The translations under genes and the position numbers were made by a program. A model generated the notes under the pieces. The model worked only from the letters and a program-made list of their open reading frames with translations, was not told the DNA's origin and did not search any database. Below are positions 43,357 to 55,168 of a stretch of DNA of 64,000 bases, piece after piece. The DNA is taken from NCBI GenBank assembly GCA_037039685.1, contig JAWNGF010000008.1, positions 2,170,001 to 2,234,000 of the forward strand, written 5' to 3'. Numbering within the stretch: the first letter of the stretch is position 1; every line of letters starts with the position of its first letter. Source of the stretch: Ceratobasidium sp. AG-K. Lineage: Eukaryota; Basidiomycota; Agaricomycetes; Cantharellales; Ceratobasidiaceae.

Positions 43357-45167
43357 ATGCTCAGCCTCCGCACAACACTCACTCGCTCTCTCTCCCGACG
43401 ACCAGCTCACTTCCTTCGCACCATGGCTAACATCCCCAATCCTACCGACTTTAACAAGGACCTCTACGCGCCTCTTGCTGAGGTCGACCCGGAGATCCAG
43501 AACATTGTCGACAAGGAGACATGGCGCCAGTTTTCCGGTCTCGAGCTCATTGCCTCCGAGGCACGTCTGTGCTATCTCCGCAACTCATATATACTAACTT
43601 TGAGATAGAATTTGACGAGCTTGGCGGTAATGCAGGCCAATGGGTCGATCCTTACCAACAAGTACTCTGAAGGCTTGCCTGGGGCCCGCTACTACGGCGG
43701 CAACGAGGTGAGTCATACGAGTAAATTTTATTCCCCAATTAATATGTTTCCAGCACATCGACGAGCTCGAGCGATTGTGTCAAAAGCGCGCCCTCCAGGC
43801 GTTCAATCTTGACCCGGTCGTCTGGGGAGTCAATGTCCAGCCTTATTCTGGCAGCGTACGTGGCAGCGACACGGTCCGACCAACTGATCCCAATATTGAT
43901 ACTTTTGCAGACCGCCAACTTTGCTGCCTTCACTGCTCTTATCCAACCTCAGGACCGAATCATGGGCCTCGGCCTTCCTGATGGTGGTCACCTTACTCAC
44001 GGATACTATACTGCCAAGAAAAAGATCTCCGCCTCTTCGATTTATTTCCAGTCATTCCCGTACGGCTTGGACCCTGCTACCCAGCTCATCGACTATGATG
44101 GCCTCGAGAAACAGGCACGGCTTTTCAAGCCACGCCTGGTTGTGTGTGGAGCGAGTGCCTACCCTCGTGATTGGGAGTATGCTCGCCTCAAGCAGGTCTG
44201 CGACGAGCATGGTGCATGGTTGATGGCCGACATTGCACATACTAGTGGCCTTGTCGCCGCACAGGAGCTCAAGAACCCCTTCGAGTACTGTGATGTGGTT
44301 ACGACGACGACACACAAAACCCTTCGAGGACCCCGAGCTGGTCTCATTTTTTTCAGAAAGGACAACGCTTATGCGAAGGACATCGAGACGAGGGTCAACA
44401 ACGCAGTCTTCCCCGCTTGCCAGGGCGGTCCTCACAACAATGTGCGTCTCGCATCGATTCATGTCATCCAATCTGGGAACTTACATCATTCATCGATCGT
44501 AGACGATTGCCGCCATCGCAACCGCGCTCAAGCAAGTAGCGACCCCGGCTTTCAAGGAATATGCAAAGCAGGTGATCGCAAACGCTCGCGTGCTCAGCCA
44601 GTACCTTGTCGAAAAGGACTACAAGCTCCAGACCTCTGGTAGCGATAACCACTTGGTTCTCTGGGACCTCCGGCCCCTCGGTTTGACTGGTAGCAAGGTC
44701 GAAAAAGTGTGCGATCTGCTGCACATTACCATCAACAGTAGGTCTATATGCACGATGTTTCCGCGGATGGAACTGACGACGTTTTCTCAGAAAACGCCGT
44801 GTCCGGTGACAAGTCTGCTCAAGTACCTGGTGGTATCCGACTTGGTACGAGCGCTTTGACCTCTCGCTCAATGAAGGAGGAGGACATCAAGCAGGTCGCC
44901 GAGTTTTTGCACCGTGCAGTGCAACTTTCTCTGTCTCTCCAAAAGCAGGCGGGAAGCAAGCTCCTCAAGGTATGTCTGGCCATTCATTCTATTCCGGTAT
45001 GCTGATTCCTCCACCAGGACTTTGAGCGCGCGGCTACCGAGGGCCAAGGCAAGGCTGACGTCGAGGTACTGAGAAAGGATGTGCAAGCGTTTGCGCGCCG
45101 CTGGCCTCTTCCAGGTGTGGATGTGAGCAGCCTCGTTCGGCCTGCCGGCATCCCCGAGGATCACTAG
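43357..45167 (+). CDS. Serine hydroxymethyltransferase, 7 exons, possible dual targeting
   Basis: A PLP enzyme that converts serine and tetrahydrofolate to glycine and methylene-tetrahydrofolate. Exons: 43357-43560, 43609-43707, 43754-43855, 43911-44441, 44503-44737, 44791-44969, 45018-45167, giving 499 residues with every junction in frame. Family motifs: [32 protein letters not shown], and [14 protein letters not shown] with the PLP-binding Lys. The first ATG adds a Ser/Arg/Thr-rich leader typical of mitochondrial presequences; a second ATG at 43423 would give the cytosolic form, as in dual-start SHMT genes. Intron 1 has a GC donor (GAG/GCACGT) with a good TACTAAC branch site. The symbol is left open because compartment decides the yeast name (SHM1 or SHM2). 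Confidence 0.95.
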
Positions 45168-46297
45168 ATTGCTCTATCTCGAGTTTGGAGAGTGGATAGA
45201 AAGGTTAATGGCAGATGATTCAACGTCATAGTTAACGATGTAGTGAAAAGGGCATTCAACATCGCCCAGCTGTTCCATTGCATTTATTTGAAGTTCTCAG
45301 GAGGTTGTGTGTATGTGCTTCGGTGCGAAGTAGTTGACCCGATGCTACCATTTGTGGGCAAGGACTGGCTAAGTGTGTGGCTGATTCGTGCATCGCACAT
45401 TCATCCATGTATATGCAGATCGGGAAAGCTGCGTGCACCATTAAAGGTGGATGGCCTCGTCGCGCGTTTCACTTCAGCACGACCAAGGTGGCGCTCTCTG
45501 GTACCATTTACGGCAGGCTAGGGGATGGTCACATTCACTTCGCATTGTGATTACACTTTACAAGCCAGGGACGCCGACATAGCCGCAGGCAAGTGACGTA
45601 CTCGGAGGTCTCTCTATACTAGTACCGGATGGGCCGGCAAGTTTGTTAGAGTCATGAGCGGGTGGTAAGTTTGTCTGTCATTTACGCATCGGGGATAAAG
45701 ATTGGATTCGTTTTTGAGCGTCGAACAGCGATAATGGGAATAAATATCGGTCGAAGCAACTCTGAGAGCAAATTTCAAACCGAATAATTGGGTAGAAAGC
45801 CAATCTTATTGCCTAATCTGGGCTAAAAATCCCTTGCAGTGGACGCTCACACTATACGCATTGGTACCCGTAATACTGTTTTTATTTTATTTTTATAAAC
45901 AACTGGTGTGCATTACCCATGCGCGGGGGATGTGTAGTGGGTGTTACGTTGCTTGCTGAGTGATCATATATTGCCGTCATATTACTAAGAGGAAAAGCTA
46001 TACCCTGACGGGCGGTTCAGATGATTGTTGTTTACACAGCTCAGAGTTTCGCCGTCTAGAATATTTGCTTCTTGTTAGGTGAGTTTCATGAGCATATGGG
46101 TGGTTGTATGCATGAATCATGCTCGAGTAGGTAAGTCAGTCGCGGGAGTATCGACCATCCCAAGACACAGAGTGAATTGTGATATACTAGACAGATCTCG
46201 AGACTATAAGAGCGGGGAGCGGCCGGCCTGTGAGCACCAGAATTGAGACTTGCGTTCTAGATTTTATTCCTATAAAATCTTATTTTGTTTATTCTCT
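45168..46297. other. Intergenic spacer, no gene seen
   Basis: Only short chance ORFs. A TATAAAA box at 46271-46277 precedes the next gene by 21 bp and may be its core promoter. Confidence 0.5.
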
Positions 46298-46680
46298 ATG
46301 CCTGCGGTTTATACGTTTCAACCACCCACCCGGTATCTCAATTTCCACGCTCAGCTACAAGAATGGGCCGACAAGAACCATGTTCAACTCGAATGGAAAC
46401 TCGCGCAAGCAGAGTTCGTCGATGGAGAACAGGTTCATTCGGTCTACCCATGTAGTGAGCAATGGAATGAAGAAACATTTCCGGGACTAAATCGAAAAGC
46501 CAGTCGCCGGAAATCAACAATGCTGGGCCATAGGCCGCGCACGGCAAATAAAGCAAGCCAAGGAGGTTTCGGCTGAAATAGTCATCAAGACTCCGGGGGC
46601 CTTGTAAGTTCACCATGACCTGCGCGATCGCAACTGAGTATATGCGATTCAGGGACGCTGCATTGGGGTTAGGTTCATGA
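46298..46680 (+). CDS. Small double-stranded RNA-binding-domain protein, 3 exons
   Basis: The unspliced frame stops at 46576, but removing a 52-bp intron (46452-46503, GTAGTG...CCAG) joins 46298-46451 to 46504 on, in a frame that ends the domain properly. Helix 1 is LQEWADKNHVQLEWKL, strands include AEFVDGEQVHSVYP, and the last helix is GRARQIKQAKEVSAEIVI, the K-x-A-K-x-x-A-A-like pattern of dsRBDs. A strong donor GTAAGT at 46604 and acceptor at 46652 suggest a third exon 46653-46680 (end LDAALGLGS); otherwise it stops at 46605-46607. About 90 residues, essentially one domain. Probably binds structured RNA; partner unknown. Confidence 0.7.
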
Positions 46681-46871
46681 ATTGCGGGCTCAATATATTA
46701 TTCCGTATTGTTAATATGCCAATCAAATTGTGTATATTGATTGTGTGTCCCGAGAGCGCCGCGCACGTGGTTGTTGGGTAAGGGATTGGGAATTTGATTA
46801 CGTTTGTGACATAAACGCTGTGCCAATAGAGGGCAAAAGCATCTCCACCACCACTTGCTGCCACGACGACG

Positions 46872-49081
46872 ATGGGAAAGACTTCTGCAGAGACGGACCG
46901 AAAGGATTTTGATGCGCGCGATGCGTCGTCGCTCTCGCTCCCCGCCAATGCCCACGACGCCGCAGAGCCGATGGCCGAGTCGGGCGAAGGCAAGCTCAAG
47001 ATGATTGTGGGGCTGGTCAAGAAGTGCCTGGGCGTAAAGGACATTGCCACGATGTGGGTTGTTTATCCACCGAAAAGCGGTTACTGACGAGGAAAAAGGC
47101 GTATTTCTCTACCAGCTTCGCTCCTGGAGCCCATTCCCAATCTAGAGTACTGGAACTATCTAGACCGCCCGGATGTTTTTGCGGCGTACGTCTGCTGTCG
47201 ATCTTGTCTGCGATGCTGATATTTACACCACCTTAACATCAATAGGATCAATGATTCTGATGATAGCCTACAGCGCATGCTCGCGGTGCTCCGATTCACG
47301 TTCACGAAAGATCTCAAGTTTGTTCACGGCAAGATCTGCAAACCATACAATTCAGTTCTCGGTGAGTGCGCGCGTATTTTCCTGTGATCTCATGATGCTC
47401 AACGAGATCTTCGGGTGCGGTTGCTTAGGAGAGTATTTCCGCTCTCATACGTCCTTTGTCCCCTTGGCCTATCCTGCCGATCCCATGGAGCCCCCGGTTT
47501 TCCCCCCGCATACCTTAATCTCACATAGCTCTGGCCTGTCTGCCTCGGATCAAGTACCGAGCGAAACTGCCAGCGTTCGTTCAACCACTTCTACAAGTGG
47601 CCCCAATGCGGCTCGGAACCACAAGCACCGCTCAAACAGCGGCGCAGCAGCCGGCCTGAACGGGGCTGGCGAAGCGGACGGGGCAGATAGCGCTGAAGGC
47701 GGTGCCGCAGGTGATGAGCGTGTTAGAGTTGTTTTCCTGGTTAGTTGATGAACTGCTTGTTGCTATTGCGAACGGGCCCCGACTAACCGTGTTTCCTCAG
47801 ACCGAGCAAGTCTCTCACCATCCTCCCATCTCGAGTTTCTATATTACGGTCCCGGAGCGCGGCATAGAAGCGTGTGGTGTGAGTTCTGAGCGCCCTTAAT
47901 TTGAACTCATGGCTGATTTGTTTGTGCTGGTTTCGTCATTCCATCCCACTTTGCCATAAATATCCCAATTGCACTTTAAACCTGGATCAATTGAAGGTCG
48001 ATCAAATCTCAGCCAAGGTTACCGGTACATCTGTGCGAGTCACTCCTGGTTCCCTGAACAAGGGAATTTTCATCAGCTTAACCAAAGGACCAGGTGCGGC
48101 TTGCAAACCATCCTAATGCGGGGACTTTCTCGCGTTACATGGTCTGTTCATTCATTAACTCGCGATTTCTCCGGGCAGGAAATGGCGAGAAGTATCGTAT
48201 CACGCACAACTCGGCCAATGTTAATGGCATATTGCGTGGTCAATTCTATGCGACAATGAGTGATTGCGTGAGTGTCGCTTGGCTGGATTCGCCAACGGTG
48301 TTTCTCAACCTGATCGTCATTTTTAGACCATTGTAACTTGTGAGCGACCGGGAAAGGATAGTCTGCGCGCAGTCATCGAGTACAAGGAGGAGGTGAGTGC
48401 TTGTTCACGCGGCTCGGAGAATGAACTGACACGGCACGCTACACGATTGAATAGTCCTGGTTGGGCAAGTCGCAGTTTCTCGTGGAGGGTGTTATCCACA
48501 CGTATAATCCTTCCGATCCCGACGAATGCGCGTCATGGAACCGAGTAAAGAATGTCCCACAATCGCGCGTCGTAGCCACATTCGATGGAACTTGGCGCGG
48601 ATTAATCAAATGGAAAAGGGTGGGAGAAACTGTGAGCGTTGGGGTTATTTGAAGGGGTTCAACTAGTACTAAGACTGCGTACCCGTCTTGCCTTAGGATA
48701 CTCACACTCTGGTTGATCTTTCCAATTTGGCGATAATTCCTAAACAAGTGCGGCCCATCGAGCAACAATTGCCAAACGAGTCTCACCGGTTGTGGGAGCA
48801 CGTGACCAAGAACTTATTGTCGAAGAATTATGGCGAGGCGACACGAGTCAAGCAGAACATTGAGCAGCAGCAGCGCGATGACGCAGCTGCGAGAAAGGCC
48901 AAGAACGAAGAGTAAGTTGTTTCCCGTCCTCGAACAATGCCGGTACTTACGGGGAGCCGATAGATTCGTGCCCGTCTACTTCGAGCCGGATATCTCCAGC
49001 GGGCAGCCCGTGCTCACCACTGAGGGACGCAGGGTGGTGGAGGAGGAGCTTGCGTTGGCGGCGTCAACACCATTGGCGTAA
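46872..49081 (+). CDS. Oxysterol-binding protein (OSBP/Osh family), 11 exons
   Basis: A lipid-transfer protein that exchanges sterols or PI4P between membranes. Exons: 46872-47053, 47099-47185, 47246-47361, 47429-47739, 47801-47878, 47997-48093, 48179-48267, 48327-48392, 48455-48631, 48697-48911, 48964-49081; 511 residues with all junctions in frame. Motifs: SLLEPIPNLEYW, HGKICKPYNSVLGEYFR, and the family signature EQVSHHPPIS at the start of exon 5. It is a short, ORD-only form (no PH or ankyrin region), like yeast Kes1/Osh4 but with an Ala/Gly/Ser/Asn-rich insertion of about 80 residues in exon 4, right before the signature. The C-terminal helix is Gln/Glu/Lys-rich. Confidence 0.94.
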
Positions 49082-50208
49082 CATTTCTTTACACATTGTT
49101 TGAATGGTATAGTGCATACATATATCTAGATGAGGGGAGGGTTCCCGATGGGAGTCTCCTGTGGGCTTGTAATAGTTTGATCTTAATAGCATTGGCCGGT
49201 TTTGATGATATAGTTCTTGTGTTTTTTGAGGGTGTGTTTTTTGTGATGGTTAGGGACCTTGCTGAGCCTGGAAGGCAGCATACACCAAGAATCTTGCAGG
49301 GTTGCAGTATCAATGGGAGGTGCTTGTTGAGCTGTTGGCAACTTCAAAACGCTCAGGAGGAGCAGCAAGCAGAGTTCACGCCCATCTTGGAAGGGCCCCA
49401 CAATGTTGAGCGCTTGCATGTGTGCATTGCTTGTTTTACTTCCTACATGAACTATGGTCAGGCCACTATGGTGTAGCAGTCACAGTAACGGTTCCGAGAT
49501 GGAGTGGAGGTGCCACACAAGGCATGGCAACTTGGTTCTTTGTACATGCATGTGTTAGACCAGTACCCTTTAAAGGACCTGGGTTTCCACCTGTTCCCCT
49601 GTTCTTGTTCATACTACCAGATCAATTGTGTAAAGCCTTGTCATTACAGCCATTTGCAATGAGCATTGCACTTGGCGCTTTTCATGATCAAAAGTTGACC
49701 CTGGGGGCTTCATTTGTTGGTCAATGTTAAATTTGTTTATACAAATCATAGGAATAACACAAAAATACTTGAGAGCCTTCAAGATACTATTGCAGGGGCT
49801 CGAAAAAAAATAGTTGAAATTCTGTCAATTTGCTTCACAGTGAGCAAGGAGATTGGGGACTGAGAGGAGCACCAGATGGGCCATTAGTCCCCCAATTCTA
49901 AGTGTTTCAGTATGTGAAATATACATGAGAACCACAGAGCTGAGACACAGGTGGAAGTACTTACCACACATGATTATCATAAAAACTCAGCAAGATCAGT
50001 TGGAGTGTGTATTTTACTCATTCTGAGCTCAAATCTTGGTGGATTTTCTTTTATATTTTGACCATTAGATTTGCATGGTGATGTTGCAGGTGAAAATATT
50101 TTTGTCTAAGTGACATGGTAACATTTGAGGTTGTAAATTGCTCAGACTCTTAGCTGATTTGTTTTTTGATCTCCACCTTGATTTACACTTGCTTTGACCA
50201 CAGCCACC
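49082..50208. other. Non-coding spacer at the edge of the gene island
   Basis: No ORF here shows domain or splice evidence. The sequence becomes AT-rich towards the transposon cluster. Confidence 0.45.
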
Positions 50209-50800
50209 ATGGCCTCAAAAAAGCACCCCTACTCTCAAGATGCTCAGGACATTGTAATACACATGTCCCTCTTTCTCAAACGCACTGAGATTGCTCTATA
50301 TACTGGAATTAGTTTGCAAACTGTCTAATCAATACTAGGTCATTTCCATCAGACTGGGTTGTGCAGCCTTCCAACCTCCAAACAGCAAGGTGGATGTACC
50401 AGAATGCATACTCATGTTGATATTCAGGTATTTGTTCACTATAGCCCAATCTATGAGTCTGTTTACACAGCTATACACCTGGTTTCTCCTCGGAGCAGTA
50501 TGTCAACAACCAGATATTTATCTTGATGAGCTTGAGTGTATGCTGTGGGACTCACAAGGGATTGATGTATCTCTCAGCACCATCTGGTGGAGCTTGAAAT
50601 GTGCTGGGTTGTCACTGAAGAAGGTGAGCTGCACTCATTGATCATATCAATTTGCATACCTAACATGTAGAGATTACTAAACAGGCTGCTGAATGCAACA
50701 AGCAGAAACAACTACATTGCTCCTGCTGCCTTCCAATGCTGTTACAACCTGCTCAGAGAAGGGTTGTTTGAGACTTATGAGCTGTCATGAGCTGACTAAG
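50209..50800 (+). pseudogene. DDE-type DNA transposase fossil, N-terminal HTH part
   Basis: It starts MASKKHPYSQDAQDIVIHMS with a helix-turn-helix (RTEIALYTGISLQTV), then an in-frame TAA at 50326 and a frameshift. Next is PDIYLDELECMLWDSQGIDVSLSTIWWSLKCAGLSLKK, quoted here only in part: the pattern (D-x-Y-L-D-E-L, S-x-S-T-x-W-x-x-L) is typical of fungal Tc1/mariner-superfamily transposases. A 46-bp intron (50624-50669) is suggested after SLKK. The catalytic domain is missing. Confidence 0.65.
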
Positions 50801-51699
50801 CTCAGACATTTTATTCTGATTTTATATTCTTTTTTTCGAACACTTTCCTTTTTTGGTACAAATGTCCTTTGGCACTTAACTTGTATCATGTGATGTATTT
50901 GTCTTTTCATTTGATATTGGTGCTGCTTCTGGAACTTCCAGAATATTGAGTCATACCTCTTATCTTGCTTATCATCAGTTGTACTTGGCTTTCTCACACC
51001 AATAGATGATGACATGGCACTGATCCCTCATGTGTAATAACCCAGAGGTCAAGCCGGTTAATAAACAAGGCTTGACCTCCTCTCCACTAGGACTTGCTCA
51101 ATCAAATCCTCTTACTATCATTACTCCTTGGGTTCTAAGACTTGTCTAAGTCAAGCCCCTTAACCTTTTATACACCTAATTGATCCAAGTCGGGACATTA
51201 GGTCAAGCCTTTTAAGCATCAGCCTTAAGCTCCTGCTCTTCCACCAAGTAGATAGAACGTACATGGGAAAACAGGCATAGTACAATGGACAACAAGCTAT
51301 ACTTGATATAGACCAGTAGTCCCACATTGCTATATGCTGTCAGTGAACCCAATTGTTATCCTCTTTTGGGTCATAGCGGCTTTAGTCAGCTAAATACACC
51401 CTTACTCTGTCATACACTGTCACTATCACACCTGCCCAAGGCTGTTGATAACTGATAAGATCAGATAAGGAGTATATGAAGCAAAAGCTTAGCGTCTAGC
51501 ACCCTTCACATCCAAATCAACATCTTGAGGAAGCCAGATCCTCTCAAGCCAACCTGGAAAGTGGTTGGAGCACCACCCAAGTTAACACTCACGTCCATCA
51601 AGAACCACATCAACTTGTCATTTCCATCAGTACGCACTAAAAAGGGATTAATTAGTAACTGACTAATTAACCTTAAAAGTGTTCCCTGCATTCTTTAGC
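50801..51699. other. Non-coding region, possible LTR or leader of element F
   Basis: 50820-51000 resembles 14420-14580. From 51032 (TGTAATAACCC) on there are repeated TCAAGCC motifs and an inverted repeat GAGGTCAAGCC/GGCTTGACCTC (51045-51079). This could be the element F 5' LTR, but no paired copy exists in the window, so the limits are uncertain. Confidence 0.35.
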
Positions 51700-51719
51700 C
51701 TCTGCAAAGCAGTCTTTAG

Positions 51720-52905
51720 ACTAAAGGACTTTGTACTTGATCTAGACACCAAGGTTGACAAATTAAACAGTTGAATTGAGGTACTGGAAGAAGATCAAGT
51801 TGAGCAAGCAGAGGAACTAAGGGTCGAGCATACAAGAAACAATGAAAACCACAACCAACTCAAACCCAACTATCAAACACTCCACTCAAGGCTTGAGTTC
51901 ATTGAAATAAGCATTGAGAACACAAACAAGCAACAAGCCAATCAAGATTGTGTCCAAAGCATTACCTAGCTGACACCAACATCAAAGTTGAGCACCTGCA
52001 AGAACAAACCCGCGTCCTGATCAAAAATTGTGACCAACTTATTAAAATCCAAGAAAAACATACTCAAAAGGTCGAAAACCTCATCAACAACAACAAACAT
52101 CAGTGGTGCACCATCAAGACCCTTAAAGACAAAATCAAGAGCAAATATTGTCATCTTGCAACAGAAGTGCATATTCCTATTAACCAGGATTACTGCCTTC
52201 TAAATCACCTTAATACCATTGCACCCAACCCTTTTCAGTGGGACCAAGACCTCAACTCACACAGGAACAACACAGGGAACAGCTTAGACTAGAATCCCTA
52301 TCACTCTTTATTGAAGACGTTTGTTGTAACTATATATATGAACAGTACAACAAACTAGGAGTAATCAACATGTTGTTCTTGGAAGACAAAAATGTTGAAT
52401 TGGTGCTTTTGAGGAGTTTGCGCTTCATTAAAGATAGAATGGTTCAAAGAAGGATTTGCAATATTTTGTACAGTCTTGGATCCCAATAAATCTACTTGTT
52501 CCCTGCCCCAACATGTTGAGAGCCCCATCACCAAGTCAAGGGGGATTTACCCAAATTTTGGCAACATCCGGACCTGATGTAGTTGCACATGCAATCAATG
52601 CTTTAATAGACGAAGTGCAAAAAATTAACGGTCACATCAATGCCTTGAATGGTATCACCTCTACCCTAGAACAGGGAATCAACAATAACATTGCAGACAT
52701 CATTGCAATTCAGAATCAAACTGCACAAATCACACCCCTTCACCAATTAATGAATGCAGTGTCTCAGTCACTTGCAAACCTGGGAGCAACACCCTCCACC
52801 ACCGCGTCGACAACTACTCTGGGATACAAACTCAAAATGCACCCCCCAGAAGAATTCTCTGGAGATATGGACAAATTTGACAAGTTTACATCGCAATGCA
52901 CCTTG
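51720..52905 (+). pseudogene. Element F Gag, N-terminal part with coiled-coil region
   Basis: A Glu/Gln/Asn/Lys-rich helical region (51720-52290) is broken by stops and shifts. From about 52513 a clean frame reads through a second helical region (NALIDEVQKINGHINALNGI) into a capsid-like start (HPPEEFSGDMDKFDKF), ending at TLY, where the Tc1-like element begins. After its removal the frame continues YINHTSPQATTEQK at 54176 without a shift. Confidence 0.75.
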
Positions 52906-52907
52906 TA

Positions 52908-54175
52908 CTAGGCCTCCCCTAAAGAGTGTGACCAAATGCATGTGACCAGGTTGAAACCCAACCTTTTTGCTCCAAATGACTCGTGCTTGCAACACTACTA
53001 TTTCTGCTGTTAATTGGGGTCGTATCCTTGCCCTGAGGGAGGAAGGCTACAAACACCATGAAATTGCCACTTGTCTGGGCATTTCCCGTAGTGTCGTGTC
53101 CAAGATTCTGAAGTACAACAGAAAATACAATACCCCTCTTCCTCACCCCTGCTCTGGTTGCCCATCTGCGGTTGATGCCCGTACTAAGCGCAGGATTATC
53201 CAGACAATCCTCAAGCATTGTTTTGAGCCCTACGCAGCCATTGCGGAGCGCATTGGCTTTGTCAATGGCCACATGGTTCAGAAGGTTGCCAAAGAAGCCG
53301 GATACAATTGCCATGTTGCCGTCACCAAGCCACACCTCAAGCCCGTTACAATTGACAAACGGGTCGCATGGGCCCAGAATAACAACGGGCGGGACTGGGC
53401 AGAAGTTATGTGGACCAATGAGGTGCATATCAACACTGGGGAAAAGCCAGGGTGCCTGATGGTCACCCGTTGGGCAGATGAGGCCTACCTGGCCAAATGT
53501 GTGGCTTCCAGTTACTATAGTGGTTGGCAATCACTTATGCTTTGGGGGGCAATTGCACAGGGCAGAAAGGGTCCAATCATCCACATCAAAACCTCATCAT
53601 ATTCAACAAACAAATATGGGCATCAAACTGGCAGGGGCCTCAAGTCTCATGGCTATGCTGACCAAGTCCTCTCGGGACCTCTGTGCAACTTTTGGAACCA
53701 GCTGAAGGAAGAGAGGGGTTGCAAAATTTTAATTGTAGAAGATGGTGCCCCATGTCATAAGGGACCGGCTGCCAAACGGGTACGAGAAGCTCTGGGTATC
53801 AAGCAACTCCCTCATCCCCCCACTTCTCCTGACTTAAACCCAATTGAGCCAATATGGTGTCTCCTCAAATCGCATGTTTTCAAGATCCCAGGAGCTTGAC
53901 AAAACCCTCAAGCTCTTTGGGAGGCTGTGCAACAGGCTAGGGAGTCCATAGCTCCCAAAGATATTGATAAACATACTGGGAAGATGGATGCTCAAGTACA
54001 AGCCGTTAAACATGCCAAAGGGTCCCACACCAGGTGCTGATCATGTAACAGTCTTGTTTAAATGTATTATACACAGAAAATTGCACCTGGATTGCTGTGT
54101 AATGAAGTACAAGCAAATATTTGCATGTACAGGGGCAGAGTGATCACGTGGTCACGCTCTTTAGGGGAGGCCTAG
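52908..54175 (+). mobile_element. Tc1/mariner-like DNA transposon in gag of element F
   Basis: 1268 bp, flanked by TA on both sides (52906-52907 and 54176-54177). The terminal inverted repeats start CTAGGCCTCCCCTAAAGAG on both ends and extend about 27 bp with one mismatch. It contains one transposase gene. Perfect frame restoration of gag on excision fixes the ends. Confidence 0.96.
52976..54040 (+). pseudogene. Tc1-like transposase with one stop and altered catalytic Asp
   Basis: The ATG at 52976 starts a 354-codon frame containing one TGA at 53897-53899. N-terminal HTH domains (GYKHHEIATCLGISRSVVSKIL; Arg/Pro/Gly-rich linker) precede the DDE domain. The first catalytic Asp, expected in WTDEVH, is Asn (WTNEVH, about 53412-53429). 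The second is kept (IVEDGAPCHKG), and the third acidic residue is Glu in SPDLNPIEPIW. Asn for Asp and the TGA can each be a G-to-A or C-to-T change. Probably not autonomous. Confidence 0.88.
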
Positions 54176-54177
54176 TA

Positions 54178-55133
54178 CATAAACCACACATCCCCACAAG
54201 CAACCACAGAACAGAAAATTACCTACATCATGGGTTACTGCAAAGGACCTGCCTATGTATGGATGCAACTGGGAATTGATGCAGACACAGCACGAAGGGG
54301 AGCAACAAATTGGCTACATGACATGGACAAATTCTGGAATGAAATGCAAGCCAGGTTTGGTGACGTTCACAAGATTGATTGCTTCAGGCAACTATACAAG
54401 AAGCTGATCCAGAAGAATTTGGTCCAAGACTATCTACAAGACTTCATTACTTATTCATTGGTACTTGGGTACACTGACCAAGTACTCCGTGATGATTTCT
54501 ACAATGGTCTCAAAGACAAAATCAAGATGGCCATGGTATTGCAAAACTTTAAACCCCATGAAGCAACAAGAACCTTCAACCAAGTTTGTGAAAGGGCCTT
54601 GGAGATTGATTCCACAATGAACGCCATCAATGCACCCAAGAAAACCCAAAGCCTGCAAACTAGCACTTCAAAACAAGCCACATCTAAGGCAGCTACAAGC
54701 AACCCAAACACCGTACTAGGACAAAGGTTCAACGTAAATGACTGCGTCTTTATGTCAAAACCTACAGGGGGTGCAATATGGCAAAATCCCAAGTATCACC
54801 AAAAATGCCAAGGGCCACCCAGTTCCACAAATTTCCTGGGATGATGGAACTAAAGGAAACATCCTGTTTGGAGCAATTCAAAAGGACACCAGAACCACTA
54901 CCTTCAATGCTCCTACACTCCAAATGCCTAAATCATCCACTCCTGCAAAAGACCCCAATGCAATGGATCTTGATAGCAAAGGAAAAGGACCAATGATTTG
55001 CTTCACCTGCAGTGGCAAGGGACATTCAGCAAGGGTCTGTCCTTCCAAGAACACAGCATCAGGTTTTGAAGCTCAGATTGAAGAAATTTCTTCAGATATT
55101 GAGTTGGGAAAAGACATCACCAAGGCTTATTAA
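54178..55133 (+). pseudogene. Element F Gag, C-terminal part with SH3-like module and CCHC knuckle
   Basis: The capsid-like domain continues in frame to about 54770, where one base shift moves it to the frame ending at 55133. It contains a DDFYNGLKDKIKMAM-type helix, a small beta-rich module (ISWDDGTKGNILFGAI, about 54725-54900) alike to that in D1 Gag, and the knuckle CFTCSGKGHSARVC near 55000-55041. Confidence 0.8.
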
Positions 55134-55168
55134 GGAGCCAAGTACTTGGTGATATACTAGCTAGTAAC

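Noticed and set aside
46230..46490. Unspliced alternative ORF overlapping the dsRBD gene
   Set aside because: It runs in a different frame from the dsRBD pattern and lacks any motif.
51032..51500. Firm call of an LTR for element F
   Set aside because: No second copy, no polypurine tract or PBS relation and no clear right end; kept only as a possibility.
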